Source: Carya illinoinensis
Lineage: Eukaryota > Streptophyta > Magnoliopsida > Fagales > Juglandaceae
NCBI RefSeq assembly: GCF_018687715.1
Contig: NC_056767.1
Location: 8,452,001-8,516,000, forward strand
DNA length: 64,000 nt
Reading direction: 5' to 3'
Made by a program: the position numbers and the translations under genes. This document shows, piece by piece, positions 42,456-53,500 of the stretch. The notes under the pieces were generated by a model. That model did not search any database. It saw only the letters and a program-made list of their open reading frames with translations, and was not told the origin of the DNA. The number at the start of each line of letters is the position of its first letter. Position 1 is the stretch's first letter.

Positions 42456-45400
42456 TTAAGTACGAAGTCCAACTGAAGCTATACACAGCTTCAATTTGTC
42501 AGCAGTAACTACTTTTGTGAACATATCTGCTGGATTCTCTGTTCCTCGAATCTTCTCAAGTATCAGCTGTCAACTATTGAGAAGAGATCGGATAAAATGG
42601 TATCGCAACTGTATGTATTTTGTTCTGGAATGAAAGGCTGGATTCTTTGCAAGAAAAATAGCACTCTGACTATCACTGTGCAGAATGCCTTTTTCATTCT
42701 TCTTTCCCAATTTCTCCAAGAATGACTGCAACCAAACCATTTCCTTCCCTGCTTCAGTTATAGCAACGTATTCTGCTTCTGTAGTTGAGAGAGCAACAAT
42801 CTTCTGTAACTTAGAAGCCCGCGATACAGTTGTATCACCCAGCGTATACACAAATCCAGTAGTACTTTTTCTGCTATCAACGTCACCTGCTAAATCAGCA
42901 TCTACATATCCCTGTAGTTTTAAACCTGTTTTTGTAAAGCATAGTGACGTATCTGAAGAGCCTTGTAGATATCTTAAAATCCACTTGACTGCTTCCCAAT
43001 GCTGCTTTCCTGGATTACTCATGTACCTGCTCACAGCTCCCACTGCTTGTGCAATATCTGGCCTTGTACAGACCATGGCGTACATAGGACTACCAATAGC
43101 AGATGCATAGGGTATTCTATCCATGCATTCTTGCTCTTCCTCCATCTTTGGCGACTGATCCTTAGTTAGTCGAAAGTGACTAGCTAAGGGTGTGCTCACT
43201 GGTTTCGCTTTGTCCATGTTAAACCTTCTGAGCACCTTCTTCACATACTCCTCCTGCGAGAGCTTGAGAGTATCATTAGACCTGTCTCTAATAATTCTCA
43301 TACCCAAGATTTGTTTTGTAGCACCCAAATCCTTCATCTCAAACTGCTTTGACAACTGCTTCTTCAGTTCATTGATTTCCTCGATGCTTGACCCTGCAAC
43401 GAGCATATCATCCACATATAACAGTAGGATAATATAAGAGTTGTCAAAGTTCTTCATATAGCAACAATGGTCAGCCTGCAGTCTTGTAAATCCATTACTG
43501 CACATGAAGTTGTCAAACTTCTGGTACCATTGTCGTGGAGCTTTTTTTAGGCCATACAAGCTCTTCTTTAGTTTGCAAACTAGATTCTCTTTTCCCTTCA
43601 CTGAGAATCCTTGTGGCTGGTGCATATAGATGTCTTCCTCCAAATCACCATGAAGGAATGCAGTCTTCACATCTAACTGCTCAAGATGTAGATTCTCTGC
43701 AGCCACAATTGCCAACACTAGCCTGATCGTTGTCAATTTTACAACTGGAGAGAAAATGTCTGTGTAGTCGACACCTTCCTTTTGTTGAAACCCCTTCATG
43801 ACCATTCTGGCTTTGTAGCGCTTGCTACCATTATGCTCTTCCTTAATTCTGTACAACCATTTATTGTGCAAAGCCTTCTTACCTTTTGGAAGTTTAGTTA
43901 GCTCCCATGTCTGATTTGACATCAGTGACTCCATCTCATCTTGCATGGCTTTCTCCCACTTGATCGAATCTTCAATTCGTAGAGCTTCATCATAACTTTC
44001 CGGTTCACCACTATCTGTTAGCAAGATGTAGTATAGAGATGGTGAGAACCGCTGTGGTGGCCTGATTGTCCTTGAAGATCTTCGAGTAGCAGTGAGTGGT
44101 GTACGTTGTTCGATCTGTGTATCATCATTTTCTTGATCCTCGTTCTGATCAATGTTGACTCGAGTAACATCAAAGTCAACAACCTCAGGTTTCTTTGGCT
44201 GTTCCTCAGATTCAGCTTGTGACTTAGCTTTGTACAGAATCTGCTCATTAAATATCACATTTCTACTTCTGATGATTTTGCGATTTTTATCATCCCAAAA
44301 TCGATAGCCAAATTCTTCATCACCATAACCGGTGAAAAACATTTTCTAGATTTGGCTTCTAACTTGTTACGATCAGTAGAATCTATGTGAACATATGATA
44401 AACAACCAAAAGCTTTCAAATGGGAAAGATTTACCTTCTTTCCGCTCCAGACTTCCTTTGGTAGATCGAACTTTAAGGGAACTGAAGGTCCCCTATTAAT
44501 CAAATAGGCTACAGTGTTAATTGCATCAGCCCAAAAACATTCAGGCAATCCTGAATTCAGCCTCATGCTTCTGGCACGTTCGTTGAGAGTTTTGTTCATG
44601 CGTTCAGCTACGCCATTCTGCTGCGGTATCCCGGGAATAGTCTTCTGGAATCTAATCCCATTTGCAGCACAGAATTCTTTGAACCCTCCGTCGATGTACT
44701 CTCCTCCATTGTCTGACCTCAGACATTTTAACTTCAAGCCTGTTTCATTTTCAACCATGGCTCTCCACTTCTTGAAAGTATCAAATGTGTCAGATTTATT
44801 TTTCAAAAAATAAACCCATACTTTCTTGCTTGAGTCATCAATAAAGGAAACATAGTACCGCGATCCTCCAGGAGAAGTGACTGGGGATGGCCCCCACAAA
44901 TCTGTGTGCACCAACTCCAACTTTGTAGATTTTGGAGTTCTACCATTTTTCAGGAAACTAACCTTTTTCTGTTTCCCAAAAATGCAACCTTCACACATGT
45001 CAAAATCAGTTGATTCCAACTTTGGTAACTTCCCCTTGGATAATAGTACTTTCATTCCTTTCTCACTCATGTGACCAAGCCTTTGATGCCATAGGTTGGC
45101 ATTTGCACCAGCAATTGCAATAGTATCTCTAATACTTGAAGTCATGTATAGAGTACCTGTTTTTGTGCCTCGAGCTACTACCATAGCTCCTTTTGTTATC
45201 TTCCACGTGCCACCGGTAAATAGTACCGAATGCCCATCAGCATCAAGTTGTCCTACAGAAATCAGGTTCCTCATGAGCTTGGGAACATGTCGCACCTTCT
45301 GTAGCAACCATGCACTTCCATTGGGCAGATTGATTGGTACATCTCCCATGCTTTCGATTTCCAACGCTTCACCATCTGCTAAGTACACCTTTCTGAAATC

Positions 45401-46318
45401 ACTAGTGACATAATTCTGCATGATTTCTCGGTGTGCTGTAGTGTGGAACGAGGCTCCTGAATCTAACACCCAAGATTCAATTTGGTTGTCGACTGAAAGA
45501 AGTAAGGCATCTCGGAGATCTTTTGTTGTGGCATTAGCAGAGTCATGCTCATTCTTCTTCTTTGCCTCCTTGCAATTATTTTTGAAATGGCCAATCTTGC
45601 CACAATTCCAGCACTGTACTTGTTTTTCGGACCTAGATTTACTTCTGTCTCTTTCGGACTTCAATCTGCCCCGATTTGAACTTCTACTAGCTCCTCTACC
45701 TCTCGTCTCGAGGTTTAAGGCAGAACTGGAAGTTGATGCTTCTCCTGTATCTCTTCTGCGAACTTACTCGCTAAAAATATGGTCCCGGATATCTTGATAC
45801 TTCATCTTTCTTTTGCCATAAGAATTGCTAACAGCTGTTCTCATGGCCTCCCAGCTTTTTGGTAATTGAGTTAGAGCAATCAGTGCACGTACTTCATCAT
45901 CAAATTCAATCCCCACTGAGGCTAATTGATTGATGATGGTGTTGAACTCATTCAGATGCTGAATAACTGGAGTTCCTTCTACCATTTTCAAGTAGAATAG
46001 CTTGTACATCAAATGCACTTTGTTATTGGCTGATGGCTGCTCGTACATGTCCGATAGAGCTTTCATCAAATCCGCCGTGGTCTTCTCATTTCCCACATTG
46101 TGTGCAACTGATCTTGACAGTGTTAGTCGAATGACTCCCAACACTTGTCTATCAAGGAAACACCAATCTTCATTGCTCATATCATCTGGCTTTCTTCCTA
46201 GGAGTGGAAGATGTAGTTTCTTCCCATAGAGATAATCCTCTATCTGCATTCTCCAGTAGGCAAAGTCTGTACCATCAAATTTCTCGATACCAACACCTTT
46301 AGCTTCTTTTCCAGCCAT
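42456..46318 (-). pseudogene. Copia-1 gag-pol
   Basis: I take ATG at 46316-46318 (MAGKEAKGVGIEKFDG) as the start, since it aligns with the start of Copia-2 gag. Gag runs to a stop at 45764-45766 (HIFSE, then TAA where GAA is likely ancestral). The frame continues with the knuckle CWNCGKIGHFKNNC (about 45563-45604), protease WVLDSGASFHTTAHRE, integrase HQRLGHMSEKGM, LVHTDLWGPSP and CLRSDNGGEYIDGG, and PQQNGVAERMNKTL. A frameshift near 44342 separates KLEAKSRKC from FFTGYGDEEFGYRFWDD. RT has YVDDMLVAG (about 43395-43421) and RNase H DADLAGDVDSRKSTTG and STTEAEYVAI. A TGA near 42570 precedes NPADMFTK; the likely end is TAA at 42456-42458. Three lesions in total are seen. Confidence 0.94.
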
Positions 46319-47043
46319 AACTTTACAAATGAGTTCAAATTCAAACAAACAAAGATCATTGTTGCGTCCGAAACACTCGAATTAGCTGGAAATGAGTCCG
46401 GAATGATCCAAATAGTTTGTCAGTACTATTTGATCGTCGCGATGGAACTCCAACTGGCGTGATCTAGCCCAAAATGATCTGCAACACGTGGATGGTTCAG
46501 ATCCAATGTACTGATGCCAAATCTAAAAATTTCGACTGTACGGATGAGTCCGAAATGATCCAAATAGTTGGAAAGCACTATTTGATCGTCAAAATCGGAC
46601 TCCGAATGGCTTAGATCTAGCTAAAAACAGATCTGAAAAATGGACGATTCTGATCTGTCTGGCGTGTGAGATACACGAGCTGCACAGTGCGCATTCGCAC
46701 GTGTAATACACGCGCTACAGTACTGTGGCGCGTGGGGGAGAGTGAGGCGCGTGTGACACACGCGCCAAACCTCTCTAGGGCGCGTGGGGGCGCATGGGGG
46801 CGCGTCCTTCATGTGTCTTCAACCTCTGGCACGCGTGGGGGTGCGTGGGCGCGTGTGGTGCACGCGTCTTCAACCTCCGGAGCGCGTGGGGCGCGTGGGT
46901 TGCAGTAGATGCACGCGTCGATCTTCTAGGGGCGCTTGTAGCAATGGATTCGTCTCGATGCGAGGAACACCGTGGAGTTGTCAAAAATTGATTTTGAACA
47001 ACTTGAATTTTTGGACAGCTCGAACCAGTGCTCTGATACCAGT
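46319..47043 (-). other. Copia-1 leader with PBS, tandem repeats and hairpins
   Basis: This untranslated stretch between PBS and gag has two kinds of repeats. A ~150-bp imperfect direct repeat starts at about 46393 and 46543 (GAGTCCGRAATGATCCAAAT and CACTATTTGATCGTC in each). A GC-rich block (46660-46935) has four inverted repeats with arms like GCGCGTGT/ACACGCGC (near 46662, 46697, 46746 and 46849) and a ~51-bp direct repeat CTTCAACCTCYGG with CGCGTGGG at about 46817 and 46868. In related elements the leader carries packaging and dimerisation signals; whether these do is not known. Confidence 0.75.
47030..47041 (-). other. Primer-binding site of Copia-1 (initiator tRNA-Met)
   Basis: The minus strand reads TGGTATCAGAGC, the exact complement of the plant initiator tRNA-Met 3' end, two bases from the LTR end. 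Confidence 0.95.
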
Positions 47044-47434
47044 TGTTGGGAGCTTTTCTGACACAGGGACGATTCTAAATAAAGAAGGGATGAAATTTAA
47101 CGTGGTTCAGCAATTGCCTATGTCCACAGCTGCTGTAATTTCACTATAAAAATAATTTTTACAGAAATCTCTCTCTCACCCACTTTGATGCATTTCTCTG
47201 ATGCACTCTACCTGCACACACACAGCACTCTCTATTTTCTCTCTCTGCTGCACACTCTGTCTGCACCCTTAAGCTCTCCTATTTATAGGAGAGCAGATCA
47301 CTACATTGCAGCAATTTGCTGCATGATGCTTGGGGAGGTGCCTAACAATACAAAAGCACCGAATCGTGCCTAATGAGCCAAAGAAGCAAACGGTGCATGG
47401 CTCACCGTTTACTATTTTGTCTCCATCTGCAACA
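47044..47434 (-). repeat. 5' LTR of Copia-1 (391 bp)
   Basis: It has TGTTGGGAGC...TGCAACA ends in plus coordinates. The TATA-containing palindrome of the other LTR recurs at 47273-47294. This is the LTR that would drive transcription toward lower coordinates. Confidence 0.95.
47273..47294 (-). promoter_or_regulatory. Putative Copia-1 TATA box within a palindrome
   Basis: The plus strand has GCTCTCCTAT, TT, ATAGGAGAGC: ten-base arms around two bases. The minus strand reads CCTATAAATAGG, a good plant TATA box at its centre. The same sequence is in the 3' LTR at 42223-42244. Confidence 0.7.
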
Positions 47435-50400
47435 CACACACACTAACACCACAATTCTGAGTTTTCTTCCCATTTTCATGATTCCTAGTGCAAAATTTTG
47501 TGCCATTAATGACAATTCGCTTAAATTCTTTGGCAACTTGCATGGGACCTTTAGAATGCATTATGACTTTATGGCCCAATTCACTTCTTCCATTGTCATC
47601 CATTTTCATTACCTGAAAGGTTGGATTATTAGCATTGATTAAAATGACAAAAAAAAGCTACAGAGGCATAATAAAATTGGTCTTGGGTGTAATCCATACA
47701 TAGTCTTGGAACCAATTACAAAATTGGTCTTTGTGCCTCTTCTGTAATTCGTCATTCGATAAATGATTCCCATCAACTATATTCTTCATTATTTCCAAGT
47801 GCATCCTATATATGTTCACGACATCACAAATGTCTGTTATAATTACACAAATATAAATGAAATGTAATTTGATTCATACGTATTAAGCATTGCCACTCAC
47901 ATGCAGAATGGAGTGAAATCGTCAGAGTTGAAGAGAATATAGCGATGTGCTTGGGTCCACGACGTAAAATCGAGTTGGACATCAATTACTTTCCCTTTAG
48001 AATCATCCGGGTTTCTAGATGTTCTATTGAAAACCGTTTGAGTGGATTCTAAATAACGAGAACAAAACGTCAATAATTCCTCCAACAAATATCCTTCAGC
48101 AATGGAACCTTCTGGTGCAGCTTTGTTACGCACATGAAACTTAAGTCGGTGTAGGTACCTATGACATAAATCATTAGATGACTTTTATTATTTTTTTTAA
48201 AAAAATTTCTCATTCAATTGATATTTATGTGTTTTTAATTCAATAACTATAGCATATCTTTCAACGGGATACATCCATCGATAATGAACAGGTCCTTCAA
48301 GCTTACATTCTGCAACTAAATGTATGGTCAAGTGCACCATAACCGTGAAAAATGATGGCGGAAATATCATTTCTAATTGGCACAATATGTAAGGTATTCT
48401 AGATTCCAATCGGTCCAAATCTTCAAGCTACAACGTTTTGGAACAAATTCCCCTGAAGAATCCAGATAGCTCGATTAATGGTTCTATTTCCTTCTTAGGT
48501 AATGACCCACGTAATGCAATTGGCAGGAGTTGTTGCATCAGTATGTGGCAATCATGACTCTTCATGCCCACTATAATACGGTGTTGAAGCTTGGCACAAC
48601 ATTAAACATTTGAAAAATAACCGTCTGGTACTTTTACATTTTCTTTTACATTTTGTATAACCTTTAACAAGTCTTCTTTCTCTTTGTTACTCATTGTGAA
48701 AATAACTAGAGGCAAATATGTCTTCTCTGCAGCTATTATAACCAGATGAAGTTGTGGTCTCAAACCCATCTCTTGTAAGTCAAGTCGTGCCTTTATGCCA
48801 TCCTTTGATTTTGTATCAATATTTAATAGTGTGCCAATAATATTATCCAACCCAATTTTTTTCAATGTGCATCACATCAAAATTATGACGCAATAAATTA
48901 TCTTTCCAGTAAGGCAAACTAAAGAAAATACTATGTTCCTTCCATGAGTGTTCCTTAACATTAGTCGACCCCACAACTCTTTTTCTTTTGTGATCTGTTC
49001 TACCGTTGCAATTTAAATCATCCAATTGTTCCAAAATTTCATTAGGTATTGGCATAGTAGGTGAAGGATCAATTTCTCGTGTCCCATCAAATGTTTTTGC
49101 CATCATTCTCCACTTATGATCACTTGGCAAGAATCGTCTATGCCCCCATATAGGAAAACTTTTTTCCTTGTTTCAGCCATCTAGATCGTGTGTTACCCAT
49201 ACAACAAGGACATGCTAAACGACCTTTCGTACTCCACCCAGACAAATCACCATACGCAGGAAAATCATTTATTGTCCACATTAAAGCTGCCCGCATTGTA
49301 AAGATCTCTTTGGAGCAAACATCATAGGTTGGTGCTCCAACCTCCCATAATTCCTTTAATTCTGATATTAGAGGCTCTAAGCATACATCTATATTCATTG
49401 AAGGTGATGATGGTCCTAGTATAATCAACGATAGCATGAAACTTGATGCACATCCAAGGAGGTAAATTGTAAGGTACCAACATAACCGGCCAGGTACTAT
49501 AGGAAATGCTAATGTTACCAAAAGGATTAAAGCCATTTGCAGATAAACCAAGCCTAACATTGCAGGGGTCAGAGGCAAAATCATCATGTTTTGAATCAAA
49601 CGTCTTCCAAGCCATGCCATATGCTGGATGCCTTAGTACCCCATCATTATTGCGGCCTATAACATGCCATTTCATTTGTGATGAAGTCTTCGATGACATA
49701 AAAAGCCTTTGCAACATTGTCTTTAACAGAAACCACCGTAATATTTTTGCTGGACTTCTTTTACCTTTTCTAGACCTATCATCCATAGACTCTTTTTGCT
49801 TCCATTTTGATGCTCTGCATACCACACATGTTTCCAGATTCTCATTGTCCTTCCAAAATAACATACAACCATTGGGACATACTAAGATCTTCTCGTATCC
49901 AAGACCTAATTCATTCATGTACTTATTTGCCTCGTACGTATTTTTAGGCAATAATGCTCCTGGTGGGAGCAACTCATTCACAAATTCAAGTAGTTCTGTG
50001 AATATGCTATTACTCAATCCACCCAAACACTTCATATTCAAGAGACATACAATATCACTAAACTTAGTATGTTTTGTGCACCCTTCATATAATGGCTCAT
50101 CAGCATCTTCCAACATATTGTAAAATTTATTAACTCTTTCGCTAGAACCTTGTTGATTTTCATTTTGCACTCCAGTCTCTCTAGCATCCACACCTATTTC
50201 AGGCCCATCCTCCACTATTTCAGGATCAAACATGGGGAAAACGTCATATAACATGGTTGTCATCCCACTAGAGCCTTCATTTATTTGCTCATTAGTATTT
50301 TGGGCATCAGTAGCATGGTAAGATGCATCCCCTATTCTCTCACCATGAGCATGCCAAATGGTGTAACCTTGAGAAATTCCATAGCTAATCAAATGATCAT

Positions 50401-50563
50401 ATACCATGTTGGGCATGAATATCTTACGTAATCCACATTTTCTACATGGGCAACAAATCGGCGAATCTGTAGCACAATTCTCGCATGCAAACTTCAAAAA
50501 GTCATTGACACCATCGACATACTCTTGTGTATGTCGAGGTTTTTTCATCCAACTTTTGTCCAT
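47435..50563 (-). pseudogene. CACTA TNP2-like transposase (Transposase_21), N-terminal and core
   Basis: From ATG at 50563 the protein starts MDKSWMKKPRHTQEYVDGV, the transposase-associated domain with cysteines ICCPCRKCG. Then come YTIWHAHGE, CPNGCMLFWKDNE, and the Transposase_21 core: AWKTFDSKHDDFASDPCNVR, GLSANGFNPFG, TWPVMLVPYNLPPWMC. Frameshifts follow near 49440, at a G run near 49140, and at an A run near 48860. They link DFPAYGDLSGWSTKGRLACP, SDHKWRMMAKTFDG, LRHNFDVMHIEKN and NIIGTLLNIDTKSKDG. Downstream are SHDCHILMQQLLPIALRG, MVHLTIHLVAE and YRWMYPVER; YLHRLKFHVRNKAAPEGSIA follows after a 99-bp intron. It continues to VINGTKFCTRN and CGVSVC, cut by Copia-1. TNP2 proteins cut and join the element's ends. 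Confidence 0.88.
48159..48257 (-). other. Intron in TNP2-like gene with altered donor
   Basis: Exon text GTT GAA AG joins to G TAC CTA CAC to give V-E-R-Y-L-H, as the family requires. The 99-bp intron ends GTCATAG. Its donor reads AG|ATATGCT, where GTATGCT would be expected: one G-to-A change in the invariant GT. This would block normal splicing. Confidence 0.75.
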
Positions 50564-53500
50564 AGCTTAACTATATTCTAAATATGAAAACAAAATAGAA
50601 CCAGAATGCAAGATCATCAATAATTTTAAACTTAGATTATAAATAGAATAAATTATAATACATGTTGAGATACGGATTGGGAGAACATCTGGCTGGTTAT
50701 ATAGGAGGAATATATATATAAATGATGGTGATGGTTTAAAGGCCTACAATAATTTCCTTCTAGAAGTAAGGTGTACTACATGGAGCTGACAACAAACAAA
50801 TTAACAAGCATCGAAAGTTAACAATTTGAGAGACAAAGATTTCTCTCTCAACATGTATTAATGTTCTACTGTATTAAGACAAGAATATTATAAACATAAT
50901 TTGAGATAATATCATTAATATATCTATCAATATAGGAATATATATACCCAATTTTATAGCAATTAAAGCCAATAGATCATAAGAGTTTTCTTTCTTTAAC
51001 AGAAATTAAGAATCACATTCAACTTTAACTACAAAAAAGAATGTTCAAATTAAGGACCATTAGGGAAAATGAAGAAAATCATAAAAGTTTTGAAGGGCAT
51101 CGATCAATGAAGAACAGAAAAGATTAGAAGTTATTAGCTTTTAATATATAATATTTTTTTACATTTTAAGAAAATTTCATTTTTTGGGTAGCATATATAT
51201 GGAGTTAGATTTGTGTTTTTTTCGAAAAACAAAAAAAACACTTAGGAACTAAAGGACTTGGGGAAGAAATGGGTTTGAGAAAAACACTTAGGAACTCAAG
51301 CTTGTTCAATCAAAAAATTAGTTCAGGCTAAAGGGGTTTGAGAAAGACATTCAATTATTTGATTACGGTTTTAAAATATATATATATTTAACAACAAAGA
51401 TATATTTTTTTAAACTTCATCATTTTTATTTCCTAATCCATCTTCCGAACCCATCACGATCTTTGGGGCATAGCTTATTGATGATTATCCAACAAAAATT
51501 TATACAATCATCCAACAAATTAAAAGGAAACACAAAACAATGCTACATAAGGGTTCAATAGCTTATTGATGATCAATAGCCACATGAATTTGAATATTAG
51601 TGCCTGGAGCAATTAAATTGTGTTTCAAGTAGCTTTTGTAATCAGTAGTAGGTACATAGGGATGCTCTTTGTTAGTTATTTAAGTTTTGGTTATGAAGAT
51701 GTTTGTTTAATGATGAGAAGTTTGGCCCTTAAACCATTATCTTCCACGCAAAAAACAGAGCAACTGAAAAGTTTGGCACTTAAACCATGACTACTACCAA
51801 ATCGGCATTCTTACTTGTTCTGTTCCTCTATTTTCATGGAAACCAAACAAAAGAAAATCTACCAAACATACTTAAATAACTATATTAGTGATAATAGTTT
51901 GTAGCGAGGGAACTTGTAAATAAAATGGGAAAACATCAACTTCTAAATACAATGGGTCTTAAGTTAATATTACCTATAAGTATATGGTGCCCTCTGCTAC
52001 AGCCTCTGTATTACCATGTACCGTGGCTTTTGATATTACTAATATGGAGTGCTCTGTTTTGAGCCTGCAAAACAGAGCCTGTCTCTTCTATCAATCGGTG
52101 GACGTTGTGACAGAGGAAGGCTGGTGGGTAGAATATTTCCATGTGGGGACGTTGTTGTGTGGAGGATGAGATGTGATCAGGCTGGGCGATGTGAAGGGAT
52201 GTTCTGTGGAGGCGTTGCTATGTGGGAACGTAATGCACGAGAGAATTGTGTGGCGGCAACCCTAGCCATGTTAATTATGGGGAAGATAAAACGGCAAGAT
52301 ATTCCAGCGTTGGTGGTGAAAAAATAATAATAATACATGCAATGAATTAAATACCCGACAGATTTTATAAATAATTAGAGAAAAAAATACTTTGATCATT
52401 GGAATGTGACATTATGGGTGCAGATCCTTGAAGATATAAGTATGCGTGAGATAATTAACTATGGAATGGTAATTAGATCACAACATTGTTTAATCTTTAT
52501 AGTATTTAAATTTATCAATCCATAAATTTATCCATCACAGAATGCACACTCCATAAATTTAGTCTTTTTTTCTTTAAATTTGAAAAAAAAAAGGTAGATT
52601 ACAGCATTAATGAAGCCTCAAAGTTAATTCTTTAACAAATAAATAAAAGAGTACTACTACATCTACTAAGCAATCATACAAAAAAAAAAATCATACAAAT
52701 TGATGTGGTTTTATCGGATCTGCTAAATCTACTTTACAATAAAAGTAACTTTACAATCTGACAAACAACATTAAGCCATGTAAGTTTGTATGATTACTTT
52801 TGTGTAATCTTTTTGTGACTATAATATTTCTCTAAATAAAATGGGACTAAAGTTTAAAATTTGAGAATTGATAAATTTTATTTTATAATTATTGATATTA
52901 ATGCAACAGGGTAAAAAAAGAATAATAATGATATATAAGTGCTACGGGAGAGGAAGGCTATGTGGGAAGAAATGAAAAGAAGAAGAAGAAGAAGAGAGCT
53001 TGGTAAAAGTAACAGTTGGCAGCCTCACGCCAACCTATAATGCCACTTTGCTAGGCCTTCCACCTAGGATTCAAAATTTAGGTTTACATTTTAATAAATT
53101 TATACTTAGGAAAAATTTAAGAATCTCCTTATTTTCTATAAGTAGAGCTTAGTGGACTTTATTATAAGTATTTATTTCCTGTCACCAGTTATTGGCTTAA
53201 TTTAGTTTTAGAAAAATAAATGGTTCTAGTAAATTTGTGTGAATTTTATTTCATATATTAAGGTTTAGTGGTCAAGTTGTTTCAAGGTATGTTTCTGCAT
53301 TAATCGAACTACATTTTATTATTTAAAACTAGGAGTTAAGAGTTGCTTTAAGGTCTAGTAGTCAAGTTCTATATATTTGCTGTCAAAGATCTTAAGCAAT
53401 TTCTTAATCATTCGATTCACAAGCATTAGTATAGTGATTTATATAATAAATTATATATAGACTTAAATTATATTACTAATAGTATTAGAGTACATATTAG

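Larger units (their letters stand above)
41995..47434 (-). mobile_element. Copia-1: full-length, recently inactivated Ty1/copia element
   Basis: It lies on the minus strand with its 5' LTR at 47044-47434 and 3' LTR at 41995-42384 (391 and 390 bp, nearly identical). The flanks are CACAC at 41990-41994 and 47435-47439. The PBS TGGTATCAGAGC (plus coordinates 47030-47041) is an exact match to initiator tRNA-Met. The PPT AAGTGGGAGAT borders the 3' LTR. The long leader (about 46319-47043) is GC-rich with hairpins. Gag-pol carries few lesions. The element splits the 3' end of the CACTA TNP2-like gene. Confidence 0.95.

Noticed and set aside
44877..45797. Plus-strand ORFs of 65-125 codons opposite Copia-1 pol
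   Set aside because: They are shadows of the real minus-strand polyprotein frame and show none of its conservation.
52978..52998. GAA/AGA repeat as a regulatory element
   Set aside because: It is a short, simple microsatellite with nothing nearby to regulate except a dead transposase gene 2.4 kb away.
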